A stretch of DNA of 64,000 nt from positions 200,475,911 to 200,539,910 of the forward strand of contig NC_071354.1 in the NCBI RefSeq assembly GCF_943734655.1. Direction: 5' to 3'. Shown here one piece after another: positions 37,640-49,880 of the stretch (its first letter is position 1; every line of letters starts with the position of its first letter). Source of the DNA: Sabethes cyaneus. Lineage: Eukaryota; Arthropoda; Insecta; Diptera; Culicidae. Under the pieces are notes generated by a model that did no database searches, was not told the DNA's origin, and worked only from the letters and a program-made list of their open reading frames with translations. Both the position numbers and the translations under genes were made by a program.

Positions 37640-40600
37640 TTAATTTGATATGACGTTTCTGCCTACTGTTTTCCTTCGGCCATCATCAGACGCAACTAGA
37701 GCAGTTCCACGTGAAATAGGAAATATGCACCTTCCATAGATTTTGGCGCCATTTTGATTCAAGAGTCATTTTTTAAAACGGGATATTTATTTTCAAAAAT
37801 TGGAAAAAAATATTTTACCAATTTTAAAAATTTGAAAATAAAACTAAAAATCGAGATATTAAAAAAAATACCATTTTTGAACATTTTTTTGGAAAAAATA
37901 GAAGTAATTTGCAACCTTTTAAAAGTTATTCTGAGATGAAGCAACTTTCATGGATGGACTTCGTAGAACAACGACTTTCATGATTTTTTTCCAACTAGGG
38001 ATTTTTCAAGTAGCATATGAATTTGTAATGCAAATAAAAATTCTTTATGTCATTTACAACAAAATTAATCTTGACAATTATTTTCCTAAATGTAGCCGTC
38101 GCAACGTGTCATTGTTTTTTGCACAAAATAAACCGAAAATTTAACCTGTTTTGGCCACAACCTGTATCGAAATATCGTGTGGTGCTTGAATGCGCAACTA
38201 CTATGCTGGCATTCGTCGGGCCTGTGCACTATGGACCAGGAATTAAAATTTCGGGACAAAAATATTTGCATTTAAACGGCATGTCTCAGCACAATGCGGT
38301 CTTCGGCAACTTTTTGAATAAAAAATTGATGCATATTTTGAAGGGGTCGTCCAATATTTAAGCGTTACTTAAACAACAATTTAAGTAATAACTTTTTGAG
38401 TAAACTTTTTTTCATCTTTTTGGTTTCAAAATATTAAAGATAAACCAATTTCAAGTAATTTTTCTTAAGATATGAAACTTCTACCTTTTACCCATTTTCA
38501 GCAATAGACCTTTGTTAATAAACGACCCCTCAAATCACATTTCTTCTTGTAACATGTTTATTTCAACAGACAGCTCAATGTGATATTCTAGAAAATATTT
38601 TGTACATAAAAGAGGAATATTTTTGCTGAAGACTGTTTTGCTTTATATGCATTAATTAATAAGATATAAGTGAGTTTAGGTTAAAAACCGTTTGATGGAA
38701 AATCCGAATATCTTAGCCATCTGCAAGTATCTGCAATTAGTTTGCATACCAATTTGTAGGGAACTATTAATGCTATCTGCCCAAATGTGTATTTCAGAGA
38801 ATACCTGGGAATACCTGGGAATAGTTCGGATTATACATTTTATAACTTAATAAATATGCGTCCTATCGTCCAACGGTCTTCACAGAAAATATGTATTTCA
38901 ACATACTGAATAACTTTGTAGAACATTTGAAAGCAATAAAATAATTGTGTGCAAAGTTATTAAGTGTAATTGATTTTCAAGTGCTCTTTTTTAACACATC
39001 ATTATATTTCGCAACCGGTAAGAGATAGATAGTTACTTTATTCAGCAAAGTTGCTTATTTTAGTATGTTCTGCAACTTTTGGAGAAAAAATTTTGTTTAT
39101 AAATTATTTAAGAAAACAAAAGTTTGTATCACCCTAATAGGTGAATTCATGGGCACCCTAATAGTGCAGGAAGATGCGCTATATTTTATTATTTTATTTC
39201 TCCGAAGACACCACCCTTGAAAAAATACACATTTTTCATCAGACGGTTTTTAACCTAAACTCACTTATATCTTATTAATGAATGCAGAAAAAGCAAAACA
39301 GTCTTCTGCAAAAATATTCCTCTTTTATGTGCAAAAAGTTGTCTAGAACATCACATTGAGCTGTCTGTTGAAATAAACATGTTACAAGAAAAAATGTGAT
39401 TTGAGGGGTCGTTTATAAACAACGGTCTATTGATGAAAATGGGTAAAAGGTAGAAGTTTGATATCTTTAGCAAAAATACTTGAAATGGGTTAATCTTTAA
39501 TATTTTGAAACCAAAAAGGTGAAAAAAATTTACTCAAAAAGTTATTACTTGAATTATTGTTGAAGTAACACCTAAATATTGGACGACCCCTTCAAAAGAT
39601 GCATCATTTTTTCATTCAAAAAGTTGCCGAAGACCACATTGAGGTGAGATATGCCATTTAACCGCAAATATATGTGTCCCGAAATTTTAATGTCCGGCCC
39701 ATAGTGCTGTGGTGCCGCGTTTCCTACCGCTGTCATCATTCCCTTTGGTAGTCTGATGTTTCTTGAACATCTGATTACTTGAAGCTCGAAGGTTTGATTT
39801 CGAGTTGTTTACCGCTCTATCGATGAGAAGCATTTGGATTTTCGAAGAAAGTGCCCAATTTTTTGTGCGCTTTCACTTGTTCCAAAGATATCACTGTAAT
39901 CTCTAAATCTATTCTGGTAAAACTCTACCGATATAAACATCATACTTTCAACTTTGTTTAGTCAAAATTTCTGTTATGAGTGAGTGAGTAAACCGCGGTA
40001 AAAAGTTACTAACTAATCAACGTGTCCCGTTTTTTCGAATACAATTTTCAAAATACCCACAACTCAGAAGCGAAAAGTTGAATCAATAAGGTGTATTGGG
40101 ATAAGTTGTAGGAACTTAAACGTAGTTATAAGAAATTTTATAGACACAGTGGAGCAACTGGAGTAACATACGAAAAAGATGTGTTCAACATAAAAAATTT
40201 AGATAAATCCAACTTTTTATCCGAATAGCTCGAAAACGGCTGCTTTTAGAAAAATAATTATTATGACCAATTTTATTGTAAATGACATGAAGAATTTTTA
40301 TTTGTATTATAAATTCATATATTACTTGAAAAATCCCAAGTTGGAAAAAAATCATGAAAGCCGTTGTTTTACGAAGTCCGTCCATAAAAGTTGCTCCCTC
40401 TCAGAATAACTTTTAAAAGATTGCAAATTACTCCTATTTTTTCAAAAAAAAAAAAAAATTAAAAATTTTCAAAAATGGTATATTTTTGATATCTTAATTT
40501 CAAATTTTATTTGCAAATTTTTGAAAAATTGGCAAAATATTTTTTTCAGTGCATATTTTTTCCATGTTCAGATTTCAATTTTCTACAACTTTTGTTTAGA

Positions 40601-40950
40601 CATATTTTTTCTAAAATCGATAGTTTTCGAGATACAATCTTTCAAACATAATACACATACGCGTAACATAATACATAAATACGCCCTTTGTAAAAATGAG
40701 TCTTGAATCAAAATTGCGCCAAAACCTGTGGAAGGTGCATATTTCCTCAAACACGTTTGTAATGTTTCATCCAAATCAAAGAGGTTCATTTAAGATTTTC
40801 TGCTTTTTTTGGACGATTTGGCGTGGAACTGCTCAATAACGCATCAATTATAATTATAATTGGTTGTGAGTGCAGATGCAGAATTAATGCGTTATTGCGT
40901 CTGATGGCGGCCTAAGGAAAACAGTAGACAGAAACGTCACACCAAATTAA
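37640..40950. mobile_element. 3.3 kb foldback element, non-coding
   Basis: Outer arms begin TTAATTTGATATGACGTTTC on the left and, on the other strand, TTAATTTGGTGTGACGTTTC on the right. Pairing continues through AATATGCACCTTCCA, GATTCAAGA-TCATTTTT, TTTTAAAAGTTATTCTGAGA, CATGATTTTTTTCCAACT and GACGACCCCTTCAAA to the loop at about 38706-39230 (TAACCTAAACTCACTTATA on the inner rim). The right arm contains extra segments near 39720-40170 and 40760-40900 that the left arm lacks. No transposase-like frame exists. Confidence 0.8.
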
Positions 40951-41464
40951 CAGTTTTTGATTTTCACCGAAAAGAATCAACAAGTTCTAATGCTATTATC
41001 TACTCAGTTAGTGCGATAGAAACAAAGCAGGGCGTTGCCGACGGTAGCACGGCAAGGCTCGTGATAAAAATCTCCACCAACTGCGGACTTTTTAACCTAA
41101 TCGGGCGGTATATTTGCGATGAGTAAATTGATTGTGACAAAAGATCTGCCTATTCTTCGTTGCTAGAGGTATCCTCGAAAAAAAAACTTTCCACAAACAA
41201 TCTGTCTTATCTGTAGTATTTCTTAGGGGATTTCACTAAATAAATGCAATCAAAAATTTGCAAAGTAAAGGTCAAAATGGGCAATGGTGTTGATTTTGGG
41301 GGTTGCCCTTACCCTTGTATCTATGTATTATGTACTATGTATCCAAAATTTTCAGATCAGAAACAAGTAAACAAGTTTTGAACAAAATCGATGTATTTTT
41401 AAATTTCGATAGTATTTTTTTCACGGCATTACTGTGTACATTTACAAGGATAGGGGTCAGTCCC

Positions 41465-41507
41465 GGTGTAGTGGTTAGCATTCACGCCGAGGACCCGGGT
41501 TCAAATC
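41465..41507 (+). promoter_or_regulatory. RNA polymerase III A and B boxes of the SINE
   Basis: A box GGTGTAGTGGTTAG and B box GGGTTCAAATC at tRNA-like spacing. The segment resembles a tRNA D-arm to T-arm but is not a clean cloverleaf, so this is a SINE promoter and not a tRNA gene. Confidence 0.75.
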
Positions 41508-41545
41508 ACAACCCCGCAGAAGTCACGAATGACCCAAGCTGTTAA

Positions 41546-41898
41546 CCTTTACAACCCCGACATCAAAAATGAAGGTACTTTCAGTTACACTTTTGGCACT
41601 ATTTTCACTGATTTTCAATCGATATTTATGCAACAAGTCTTAAAAGAACCACATTAGATTGGCCTTTAATAGAAAAATATGCTAATAAATTATGGTTACA
41701 TTTTCCCGGAGATATTCCAGATCGCGGTAGTTTTTTTTGACGCCATAAGCAACAGATGAAATAAAACTAGAAATCTGCTTAATTGACTACGCAAAAATTA
41801 TCCGATTGAATTCGGATTCAATCGATTGAAAATCAGTGGAGTTAGAGCTGAAAGTGTAACTGAAAGTACCTTCATCTTTGATGTCGGGGACGTAAAGG
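41546..41898. mobile_element. 353 bp TTAA-target MITE (piggyBac-like termini)
   Basis: TTAA at 41542-41545 and 41899-41902 flanks inverted termini CCTTTACAACCCCGACATC (left) and CCTTTACGTCCCCGACATC (right, other strand). Pairing continues through GAAGGTACTTTCAGTTACAC. TTAA duplication is the hallmark of the piggyBac superfamily; the autonomous partner is not in the window. It inserted inside the SINE. Confidence 0.85.
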
Positions 41899-42334
41899 TT
41901 AAAGTGACTATAATCTAACAAAAAAAAAATGACAAGGATTTTAACATGTTTGATAGCCATTAAAATTACAGATGTTTAAAATAATCTCGGTAGTCAAATA
42001 ATACATAGTATTTAATTCTGTAAATGTTTTGTTAAAAGTATTATAAGTCCAAGCTGTAATATTACAGTAGTTTTGCTATCACTGATTTCAAATAACTGGC
42101 ATTCTTCAAAATTAGAAGCAGAAAAACGATTAGGATCGCATCAAAATATTTAGAGGACATAAACGACTACATCTTTTGAAAAAGTCATAAATTTTTTTAT
42201 TTCAAATTGTGATTCTATAGTCTTTTCCGCTTATTTAGATATTAATTTTGTAATGATCCGACCATGGGAAGTGGCCGGAAACATATAAGCATTCCAGTGC
42301 GGCGTGGAACAACCTCAACAGAATAAAAGGCTGC

Positions 42335-42705
42335 TCCTGTAAAACCACGATTTTCAAACTTTATGTATCTTTTTCTCAGAAACTACACAACGTATTGGAA
42401 CAAACTTTTTTTTGTTTTTTTTTGGTAGAAGCTTGGCAAAGACTTCTATAACTTTTGAGCTTTGTAAATTAAACACAGCTTGAGAAAAAAGTAAAAGAAG
42501 AGAAAAAGGTGGCTGAAATAATTAAAATTTGTCTTTTCTTTCCTTTTTCTCTGGCCATATTTCATTTACAAAGCTCAAAAGTTATAAAAGTCTGCCAAGC
42601 TTCTACCAATAAAACAAAAAAAGTTTATTTCGATACGTTGTGTACTTTCTGAGAAAAAGGTACATAAAGTTTGAAAATAGTGGTTTTACAGGAGCGGCGC
42701 ACTTT
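42335..42705. repeat. Compact ~370 bp palindrome
   Basis: GCTCCTGTAAAACCAC, TTCAAACTTTATGTA, GGTAGAAGCTTGGCA and TTTTGAGCTTTGTAAAT in the left half reappear as complements in the right half, meeting with almost no loop near 42500-42530. A transcript would form a long near-perfect hairpin. Confidence 0.8.
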
Positions 42706-45700
42706 GGGACGGATTAAAAAGGAGACGAACATCGATATTTGAGACGAAACTATTAAAGGTTACTATTAAATGTCTTCTGCAATGTTTCTTCCCTTTATAA
42801 GAACTTTTTTATAGTATTAGAAGATTATGGATTAAGGGGATAACACAACAGATAGAAAAAATAACTTTTTAGTTTCAAGCTTAACGTCTTCGATTGTTAA
42901 GAAACATTTGTAGATAATATTATTTTCAGCAACTTCACTGAAGAGAGAAAGTGGCTATCTCTTAAGGAAAAAAAGTTACGGAGCGAAACTTGCGGGTACC
43001 CCCTTAATATGGTATTGTTTCACATAGCTCTTTTATTTTAACTCCTATAGAGATGAAATGTTCTACAAAGTGGTAGACAATAATAATTTGCATATTATTG
43101 TAGAATGTGTGAAAACGCTACAATAGCCGGCTTTCAAGTTGTTGAAATTTTTTGCTTTCTTTATTGCAAACTTTTAAGGGACATTTTTTGAGTAGTAGCA
43201 GAATGTAGCAGCTGACTTATAATGTTTTTGGAACATTCACTCTTCATATATAAGAATATGTATAAATGACAGCGGGATCGTTTATCAATTTTACAGCGCA
43301 AAAGAACGTTTAAAGTCGTACAAATGTCATTTTGCCTTATATTAGTTGATTTAGGCACAAATGCCATAACCATTCCCCTTAATAAAGATGCAACCAAAGA
43401 ATTTCCAGAAACAACCAATTACATCTCCTCAAATGACCATTTCATCTGATTAAGTGTGTTATACACTCGAAACGAAAACTCAATCATCTGAAATACCAAA
43501 CGCTCGTTTCGGATAATTCTGATCCTCTCTCTGATCGATCAAACACTTGGTTTTTGGTTCCGAGGTGCGATGACCGTTTGCAGCTCACCCACAACTACAG
43601 TTATGTGCATATCCACCAGCCGGTATTCTTTTTTTTTGTGCCTCACAGTCTACCGAAGAAGTTATTCAGCCAGCCAGCCAGCCAGCCAACCAGCCAGCCA
43701 TCCTCGGCCAAGCCAAGTAGAGATAACATCGAACACATTTAGTAGATATACATATGATATTGAATATAAAAACATGACTGCACATGCATGAAATATTGGG
43801 AATATTCCAGAAGAGCGGGAGAAAGCATGGCATGGTCGGTGGGTGCGGTACGGTGCGGGCGGTGGTTGTGCGGATTGTTTGCGGGGATGCTCGGATGCAT
43901 TGTCTGTGGGTGTGGTTTGGGTTTCGGGGAAGGCACGGGGCAGAAGAAATAACTGACTATATAAATATATGGAATAACATAAAATCACATCACCATTCAA
44001 AATCATAGCAAATATTTATGAATATAATAACACCAACATATATAAATACTGTATTGATGAACAGATAGAGAAAGACATAGAGTTAAAACTAGCTATATTG
44101 GTACTAACGATAGAGAAAAATCGGTACTCTTGGTCGGGGCGGAATTTATTCAATTTTTGAAACGAGCGCGCACGACTGTTCGGTGTTCGGGGGGTGGGAT
44201 GGTGCATTTTCGCTGGTTGGCATATTTTCACCCTCTAGTCCCGGAGCCCGACTAGCAGTCGGACCGATGACCGGTAGGTACCTAGTTGCTAAAGGGCTGC
44301 GGACGGTGCGAAATTCCCGATGCTGGGCGCGTGCGGTTAAGTTAAAATAGTTAAAGACGGGCACCGGACTGTGGAATAGCAGAACTAGTTTGCGCATTTC
44401 CCTCCGGGGTGCATTCGATTGTAGAGCTGTTACTCGTCCTGTGCACATCGGTTAAGCGGAAAATTGAATTTTGACAGCAGAATGTGTTGATCAAGCGAAG
44501 AAATAATTGCTACCAAGCGGACACCGAACTGGTGTCCCGTGCTTTGGATGTTCTGGGAAATGTTTTTTTTTGTGAATTTCATTTGAATTTTGCTGTCTAT
44601 ATGTGCCGGTTGGTAGGAATATTAAAACACCTTGTTGAGTGTATCATTTTGTTAAATATTTTGATTCAGTTGTAAATGCCAATGAATTGCGGGACTTGGT
44701 TGCGGGTTTGGTTGAATGAAGAACGAGAATAAATTGGATTACAAAATAATTCTATCATTATTGTGCTGTCAGCAGAAATTCAATTTTGAAATAACTTATT
44801 CGTGCGAATCAGCAAAAAAATGTCCATTAATTAGTGAGTCACTCAACCGCATTATTTTATTTTATTTAAAGTCCACTATCAATAAACAGTTTTTTTTATC
44901 CGCAATTTTTTATCTGCTATCTAGTAATTCTAAATCATTTCCAACCCACTACAGGTTGACTTTCTGTCTGTGTAATATTCAACCGACCGACACAGTGCGA
45001 AAGCGCAAATTCCAACCAATTGAACGATGCACCAACCAACCACCCCGCCGTCCTGGTCAGTTTCCTTCCCTGGGAAGGTAGGCGCTTCATGCAGCAGCTG
45101 AAATGAGGCACACTTTTACACGCACAACGATGCAAAAACCCATGCAATAACAATAAATTCCACCCCGACCTGGAGGGCACCACAGGTTCATTAATTAGCA
45201 ATATCGTTCGCCCTGTTTTCAAAATTTACAATCCGATCTGTGCCGCCGTCACCGCCTGACGGCCCGCTCGCCTGCGGGTACATCGATTTTTCGATCGTGT
45301 TGCTATTGGATTATTTCCCCGCGTTGAGCCGCAATTTTTAATTAATTTTTTAAGCCACACTGTACCAACAACGGCGGCAAACAGTGCATCGAGCAAATGC
45401 GCCGCTGGCCATTCACTGGCCAGTGGCTAAGCTCGGCCTGATAGACCTAACTACAGGCAGGCAGGCAGGCGGCGTGCGGTGATGCGTTCGGAACACCTCA
45501 ACCGATTTCAAACAATAACAAAACAGGGCGAATGACGATTGCTGTCCTTTCTGGCTCTTTTTTTCCTATTCCAGCACGGGCCGTGGATCGGGCCGCCGCC
45601 AGGTGTTTCACACCAGCCAGCAGGGTGAACCAACCGACCGACCGTGGCGTGGCGGCCACTACGGCCCGCTGTGAGTTATTATTGGATATAAAAATGGGAA

Positions 45701-45707
45701 AACTTGC
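42706..45707. other. No recognised gene; region 3' of the last Glut1 exon found
   Basis: 42.7-43.5 kb is AT-rich. 43.5-45.6 kb is GC-richer, with CCAG/GGCA short tandem runs (about 43671-43699 and 45455-45470). On the minus strand this follows the last Glut1 exon seen, but I could not find the conserved TM10-TM12 exons here. It is probably intron of Glut1. Confidence 0.4.
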
Positions 45708-45830
45708 CTTTATTAAAAATGATATCGTTATGAATATTGAAAATATAAACATTCCGCCTAATCCGTACAAATGCAGCGTTCGTCGACCGGTTCTATCCAT
45801 TAGCGGTATTGATACGAGTGTCATCACAAC
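45708..45830 (-). CDS. Glut1: Glut1 glucose transporter, exon encoding TM8-TM9 region
   Basis: 123 bp, 41 codons, in phase 0 at the 5' side. It encodes VVMTLVSIPLMDRTGRR at its start: the end of TM8 and the D-R-x-G-R-R cytoplasmic loop typical of sugar porters. A hydrophobic TM9 segment ending FLIK follows. The acceptor is GGGTGTAG|GTTGTGATG. The donor reads AAG|GCAAGT, a good match to the minor GC-AG class and not GT. Reading through would add an unrelated tail ending at 45498. Protein similarity to insect Glut1 falls off exactly at this AAG, which supports the GC donor. Confidence 0.9.
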
Positions 45831-46251
45831 CTACACCCGGCGGGGTGGGGGGAAAGAGAAAGAAAACAATCAATTGGTAAATGTTTCTGAATTTAAATTG
45901 AACTGTGGTTGCGGGGAGGTTCTGTACTAGTAGGTTGGATGTAGTAGGTATCAGTTGAACGGTCGTCGAGTGTTAACGTCGTTAGGGGAATAGAAACTAA
46001 CTGAATATTTGCAAATTAAACCCTGCACTTCTTCCCTGCCGTTGTCCGGCTCGGGATGGGAAGCCGGAGCGGGGCTTCCAATCTTGCGGTTTCCGGGAGC
46101 GATTGACATTTCCATTAGTGCGACAGGATGCGTCCAGTGGCGATGCTTTCGGTTTGGCCGTCGGTCATGTGTCTATCGGTCCGTTTGTCGGGATGTGTTG
46201 ATGGGTCGGGAATTTTTTCCTGTGTTTGTTGTTTAATAATTGTTCATTTAC

Positions 46252-46341
46252 CATTATTGCACCGATTCCTATAGTAGCGAATTTAGCACTTTCCTCCGTT
46301 AGACCTGAGCTCATGAAGAGCGATGTTGAGTAGTAGAAAAC
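46252..46341 (-). CDS. Glut1: Glut1 glucose transporter, exon encoding TM7 end to TM8
   Basis: 90 bp encoding exactly 30 residues, beginning VFYYSTSLFMSSGL, the extracellular end of TM7 (the FYYST segment follows GINA in class I GLUTs), and ending IGIGAIM. Acceptor CACGCAG|GTTTTC, donor ATG|GTAAAT, phase 0 on both sides. It fits precisely between the GINA end of the 59831 exon and the VVMTL start of the 45708 exon. It is separated from the latter by a 421 bp intron and from the former by 13.5 kb. Too short to show as a free-standing ORF. Confidence 0.92.
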
Positions 46342-46684
46342 CTGCGTGGTGTGAGAAACGAGAGAGAGAAAGAGAAACGGGGTGAGTGATAGGTCTGTGT
46401 GTGAGTGAATAAATTGAAAATAGCCATTAGCGATTTGTGGTGACAGATTGTAAAGTGGGTTGTGAAAATTTAATAGCTCTGGTAAGCTTGTCTGTTCACC
46501 CAGTTGAAATAGACCTCGCTTCTGTTTCTGTCACAATTAAGGCGATTCTTTAATAACATAGAAAAATTTTCTGAAATAATGAGATTTTTTATGTTAGATG
46601 ATCGTATATACAGTAGGGAACCGATTAATCAGGGGTCGTCTTTCTTAATCAGTTGACAATAAAGGAGCTTAAAATGCAGTCACT

Positions 46685-46925
46685 TTTTATGCGGTTTTTT
46701 GACGCGGTTTGTTTTTTTTCGCGAATTTCGCAATTTATGCGGGTTTTTTTACGTGAATTTCGGAATACACGCAGTTGTTTTACGCGAATTCCGGATTTTT
46801 CGCGGTGTTTTTTTTCGCGAAGTTCGGATTTTTTACGTAAATTTTTGGTTTTTTACGCGAATTTTGGAATTTACGCAGTTTTTTACGTGAAATGCGGAAT
46901 TTATGCAGTTTGTTTGCATGACTTG
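46685..46925 (-). repeat. Tandem array of TTTTTTACGCGAATTTCGG-type words
   Basis: Complement of the array at 25865-26040, with recurring TTTTTACGCGAATT and CGGAATTTACGCAGTT words. It lies in the 13.5 kb Glut1 intron, close to the 46252 exon. Confidence 0.8.
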
Positions 46926-46990
46926 ATAAATGTAAATCATATAAACACAGCATTTCTTACAGTCAATATGTCTTACAGACATATTATTCC

Positions 46991-47938
46991 GTAGGGGAGT
47001 GTCGTCATGGTTGGGCCACGTTTTGGAATTCGCCCATAACTTTCGTTTCAAAAGGAATTTGGGAACTCTAAATACATCATTGCAAAGGTCTAAGAATAAG
47101 GTATATTTACGGGAAGTTTTGAACTGATTGCTTGAAAAATAAAAAAGTTATAGGCATTTACGTGAAGACAAAAAATGTTGTCATAGTCGGGCCATGTTGT
47201 GCAGGTTGGGCCACCGCAGAAAATCTAAGACATACGTATTGAAATTCTATATAGAGACATGAAAAGAATCAATTCTGTAAACAACGGCTCATATAGGTAC
47301 GAATATTATAGTTTTAATTGCATTTTTACGAAATTTTGGGCAATCTTGTAAAATCAATATTGCTACAATCGCCTTTTCCGAAGTGTACAACCATAATGAA
47401 GAAAAAACAACAAAAATCTAGGTTTTTATCGTATTAATTTTGCTTTATTTCATCACATTTTACGTTACTGACATTCTCTAGCGAATATTGCGCCTTCTGC
47501 GCTTAAAATTATGGTGGCCCGACCATGACTACTCAAGTGGCCCGACCTCTACAAATAGCGCTTTTCTAGTATTTCACCTTAGCCTTCCCAAGCACCTTTC
47601 TGGAGGCGATTTTTCTATAGTCTTCGTGTGCAGCACAGCACACTTCATACATTTTCAAAATTTATCCCGATAATTGCATTTCATGAATTATTTCTTGAAG
47701 AAAAGATCATTGCGACTGGAAAACTTTTTTTTTTGTAAGATTTAGTCACTGAATTTAGTACGGGTGTTTTGAATACACGATTGAAACTCACAATATTGTG
47801 AAAAGTTAGCTATCAAAGCAAGAAGTTTTACAATGGTTGTATCATAGATCAGAATCATAGATATTATGAGTTACTAAAACTGTAAAATCGTGATGGCCCG
47901 ACCATGACAGTGGCCCAACGGTAACGACAATACCCTAC
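46991..47938. mobile_element. TIR element with repeated 'GGCCCGACCATGAC' motifs
   Basis: The left end TAGGGGAGTGTCGTCATGGT then TGGGCCAC is matched on the other strand by the right end TAGGGTATTGTCGTTACCGT then TGGGCCAC, compatible with TA duplication. Extra GTGGCCCGACC motifs lie inside on both strands (about 47186-47216 and 47512-47549). No transposase frame. Confidence 0.75.
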
Positions 47939-48608
47939 ACTTTTTTCTATAATCTATAGTGGGTGATTAGTAATAAAGAACAGTGTTTTTTGGACGTATT
48001 TAATTAAAAATGGGTTAATCACAGATGTGTGTGCATATTTTTCGTCTAGAGTGTATTCAAATGTCCACACATCATAAAAGTTTGTTTTGAATTTTCATTC
48101 GTTTAAGAGTCGTGATAATAATGGACGTAAAAAGGGAACTTGTGGTAAGTGGGTTTTTGGAAAATTTTCGACCGTGTGATACTTTAGAGATTTTTAACTC
48201 ACTCGGAGTAAACGAAAGATTCATCTTTCATACCATCTAGCGATACAAGAAAAACCTGTTCTTGAAAAATACTCCCCAAATATTGCCGTAAACGCTCTGC
48301 AAGCACACCGGAAGTCATCAAACGAGTCAGAGAGTGAATTCGACGAAAATCAGATTAGTAAGATAGCCAAAGAACTGGGAGTTTTGCAGTCAATCATGAA
48401 GAATATTTTGAATATTTTGATGATCTTCGATTGATTCTATACGAAAAATAATAAGAGTCGAAAAATGTCGGCAACTGTACGGTGGATGTGAAATTTTCGG
48501 ACGAAAAAATGTTCCTACTGACGATCACCACAATCAACAAAATGATCGGATATAAGCAGCACATCTTTATGATATTCCTTGGGACAAACTTGATGTTTAA
48601 AGGTTTCT

Positions 48609-49280
48609 GAATGTTTCTGTTGATCGACGGCGATGAGTTTGAGGTAGTCGATGAATTTGTCTACCTTGGCTCACTGGTAACGGCGGACAATGATACCAGC
48701 CGTGAGATTCGAAGGCGTATAATAAGCGGAAGTCGTGCTTACTATGGGCTCCACAAGCAATTGCGGTCGAGCAGACTAAGTCCCCGTACAAAGTGCACCC
48801 TGTACAAGACGCTTATTAGACCGGTTGTTCTCTACGGGCATGAAACATGGACAATGCTCGAGGAGGACCTGCGAGTGCTCGGAGTTTTCGAACGACGAGT
48901 GCTAAGAACGATCTTCGGCGGCGTACAAGAGAACGGAGTATGGAGGCGGAGGATGAACCATGAACTCGCACAGCTCTATGGCGAACCCAGTATCCAGAAG
49001 GTGGCTAAAGCTGGACGGATGCGATGGGCAGGGCATGTTGCAAGAATGCCGAACAACTACCCTGCAAAGATGGTGTTCGCCTCAAATCCGGTAGGAACAA
49101 GACGACCAGGAGCGCAGCGAGCAAGATGGTTAGACCAGGTGGAGCGAGATCTGGCGGAGAGTACTCGGTGTCCGAGGAATTGGAGAGCGGTAGCCCTCAA
49201 CCGAGTTACATGGAGAAATTTTGTTCAACAGGCTTTGTCTTAGGACGGCAAGCCACCTAAGTAAGTAAGTAAGAATGTTT
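48609..49280 (+). mobile_element. 5'-truncated RTE-like retroposon with 8 bp target duplication
   Basis: GAATGTTT at 48609-48616 and 49273-49280 brackets 656 bases: an open frame from about 48619 to 49243 followed by a short 3' end with AAGTAAGTAAGTAAG. The frame encodes the C-terminal part of an RTE-like polyprotein (DEFVYLGSLVT, then LYKTLIRPVVLYG, FERRVLRTIFGGV, GRMRWAGHVARMP). The apparent start Met lies in the target duplication, so it is not a genuine start. The frame is intact, so the insertion is fairly young. Confidence 0.85.
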
Positions 49281-49420
49281 ATGTTTATGAATGTCTGACC
49301 ATACATGGGGTATGAGAATGTTTCTTCAAAAATTTTGAAGGTTCCATCGCTTTTCGTTGAACTTGGTGTTAAAATCAACACTAAATATTTGTGTTGTAAA
49401 GTGTAAATGTTTTGAAGGGC

Positions 49421-49880
49421 TGGTACCGAATGGCCGAATCACGAAAGGCCGATTTTTTTCGGAATGCCTAAATAACTATTCAATAAAAACATCTAACCTC
49501 AAAAACCTAACATCAACTAACACCAAAACCTACTAACTTTAATCAAACAAAAAACAAAATAAGCAACAGAGCCCCCCGCAGAAACCATTGCTATTTAGGT
49601 GCATGCATTTTCCTAGGTTTACTGACTAGTAGGGATTATCCCTTAGTTAAGTCCGAACGAGCGGCAGCGAGTAAGGACAGCGTGTACTCAACGTTTGTGC
49701 AGGATGAAGACCGTCAATATTTTCGGCCAAATATGAAGTTCGGTCATTCGTATTTCGGCCTTTTGTGATTCGGCCATTCGTGACTCGGCCATTAGATTTA
49801 TTATGCCATTTGTTATTTCGGCCATTTGTGTTTCGGCCATTCGTGATTCGGCTATTTGTGTTTCGGTCATTCGTAGGTAA
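49421..49880 (-). mobile_element. 15 bp-minisatellite element, inverted copy
   Basis: Runs from GGTACCGAATGGCCGAATC to TTCGGTCATTCGTAGGTAA, the complement order of 26336-26948. Shared interior words are CCTAGGTTTACTGACTAGTA and GGGATTATCCCTTAGTTAAG. It is shorter because part of the interior is missing. Confidence 0.75.

Larger units (their letters stand above)
41444..41939 (+). mobile_element. tRNA-derived SINE with intact 8 bp target duplication
   Basis: ACAAGGAT at 41444-41451 and 41932-41939 flanks an element with a tRNA-like head (A box GGTGTAGTGGTTAG at 41465-41478, B box GGGTTCAAATC at 41497-41507) and a 3' end AAAGTGACTATAATCTAAC followed by an A9 tail. A TTAA MITE (41546-41898) sits inside it. 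Without the MITE the SINE is about 120 bp. Confidence 0.85.

Noticed and set aside
41460..41530. A functional tRNA gene
   Set aside because: A and B boxes are present, but the segment is flanked by a target duplication and poly-A end and lacks a clean cloverleaf; it is a SINE head.
43424..43510. Last Glut1 exon ending in a short FEEM-stop on the minus strand
   Set aside because: The resemblance to the FEE motif near the GLUT C-terminus is only three residues; upstream codons do not resemble a transporter helix.
48611..49243. A 210-residue host protein starting at 48611
   Set aside because: The Met is in the target-site duplication and the frame is an RTE-like C-terminal region.
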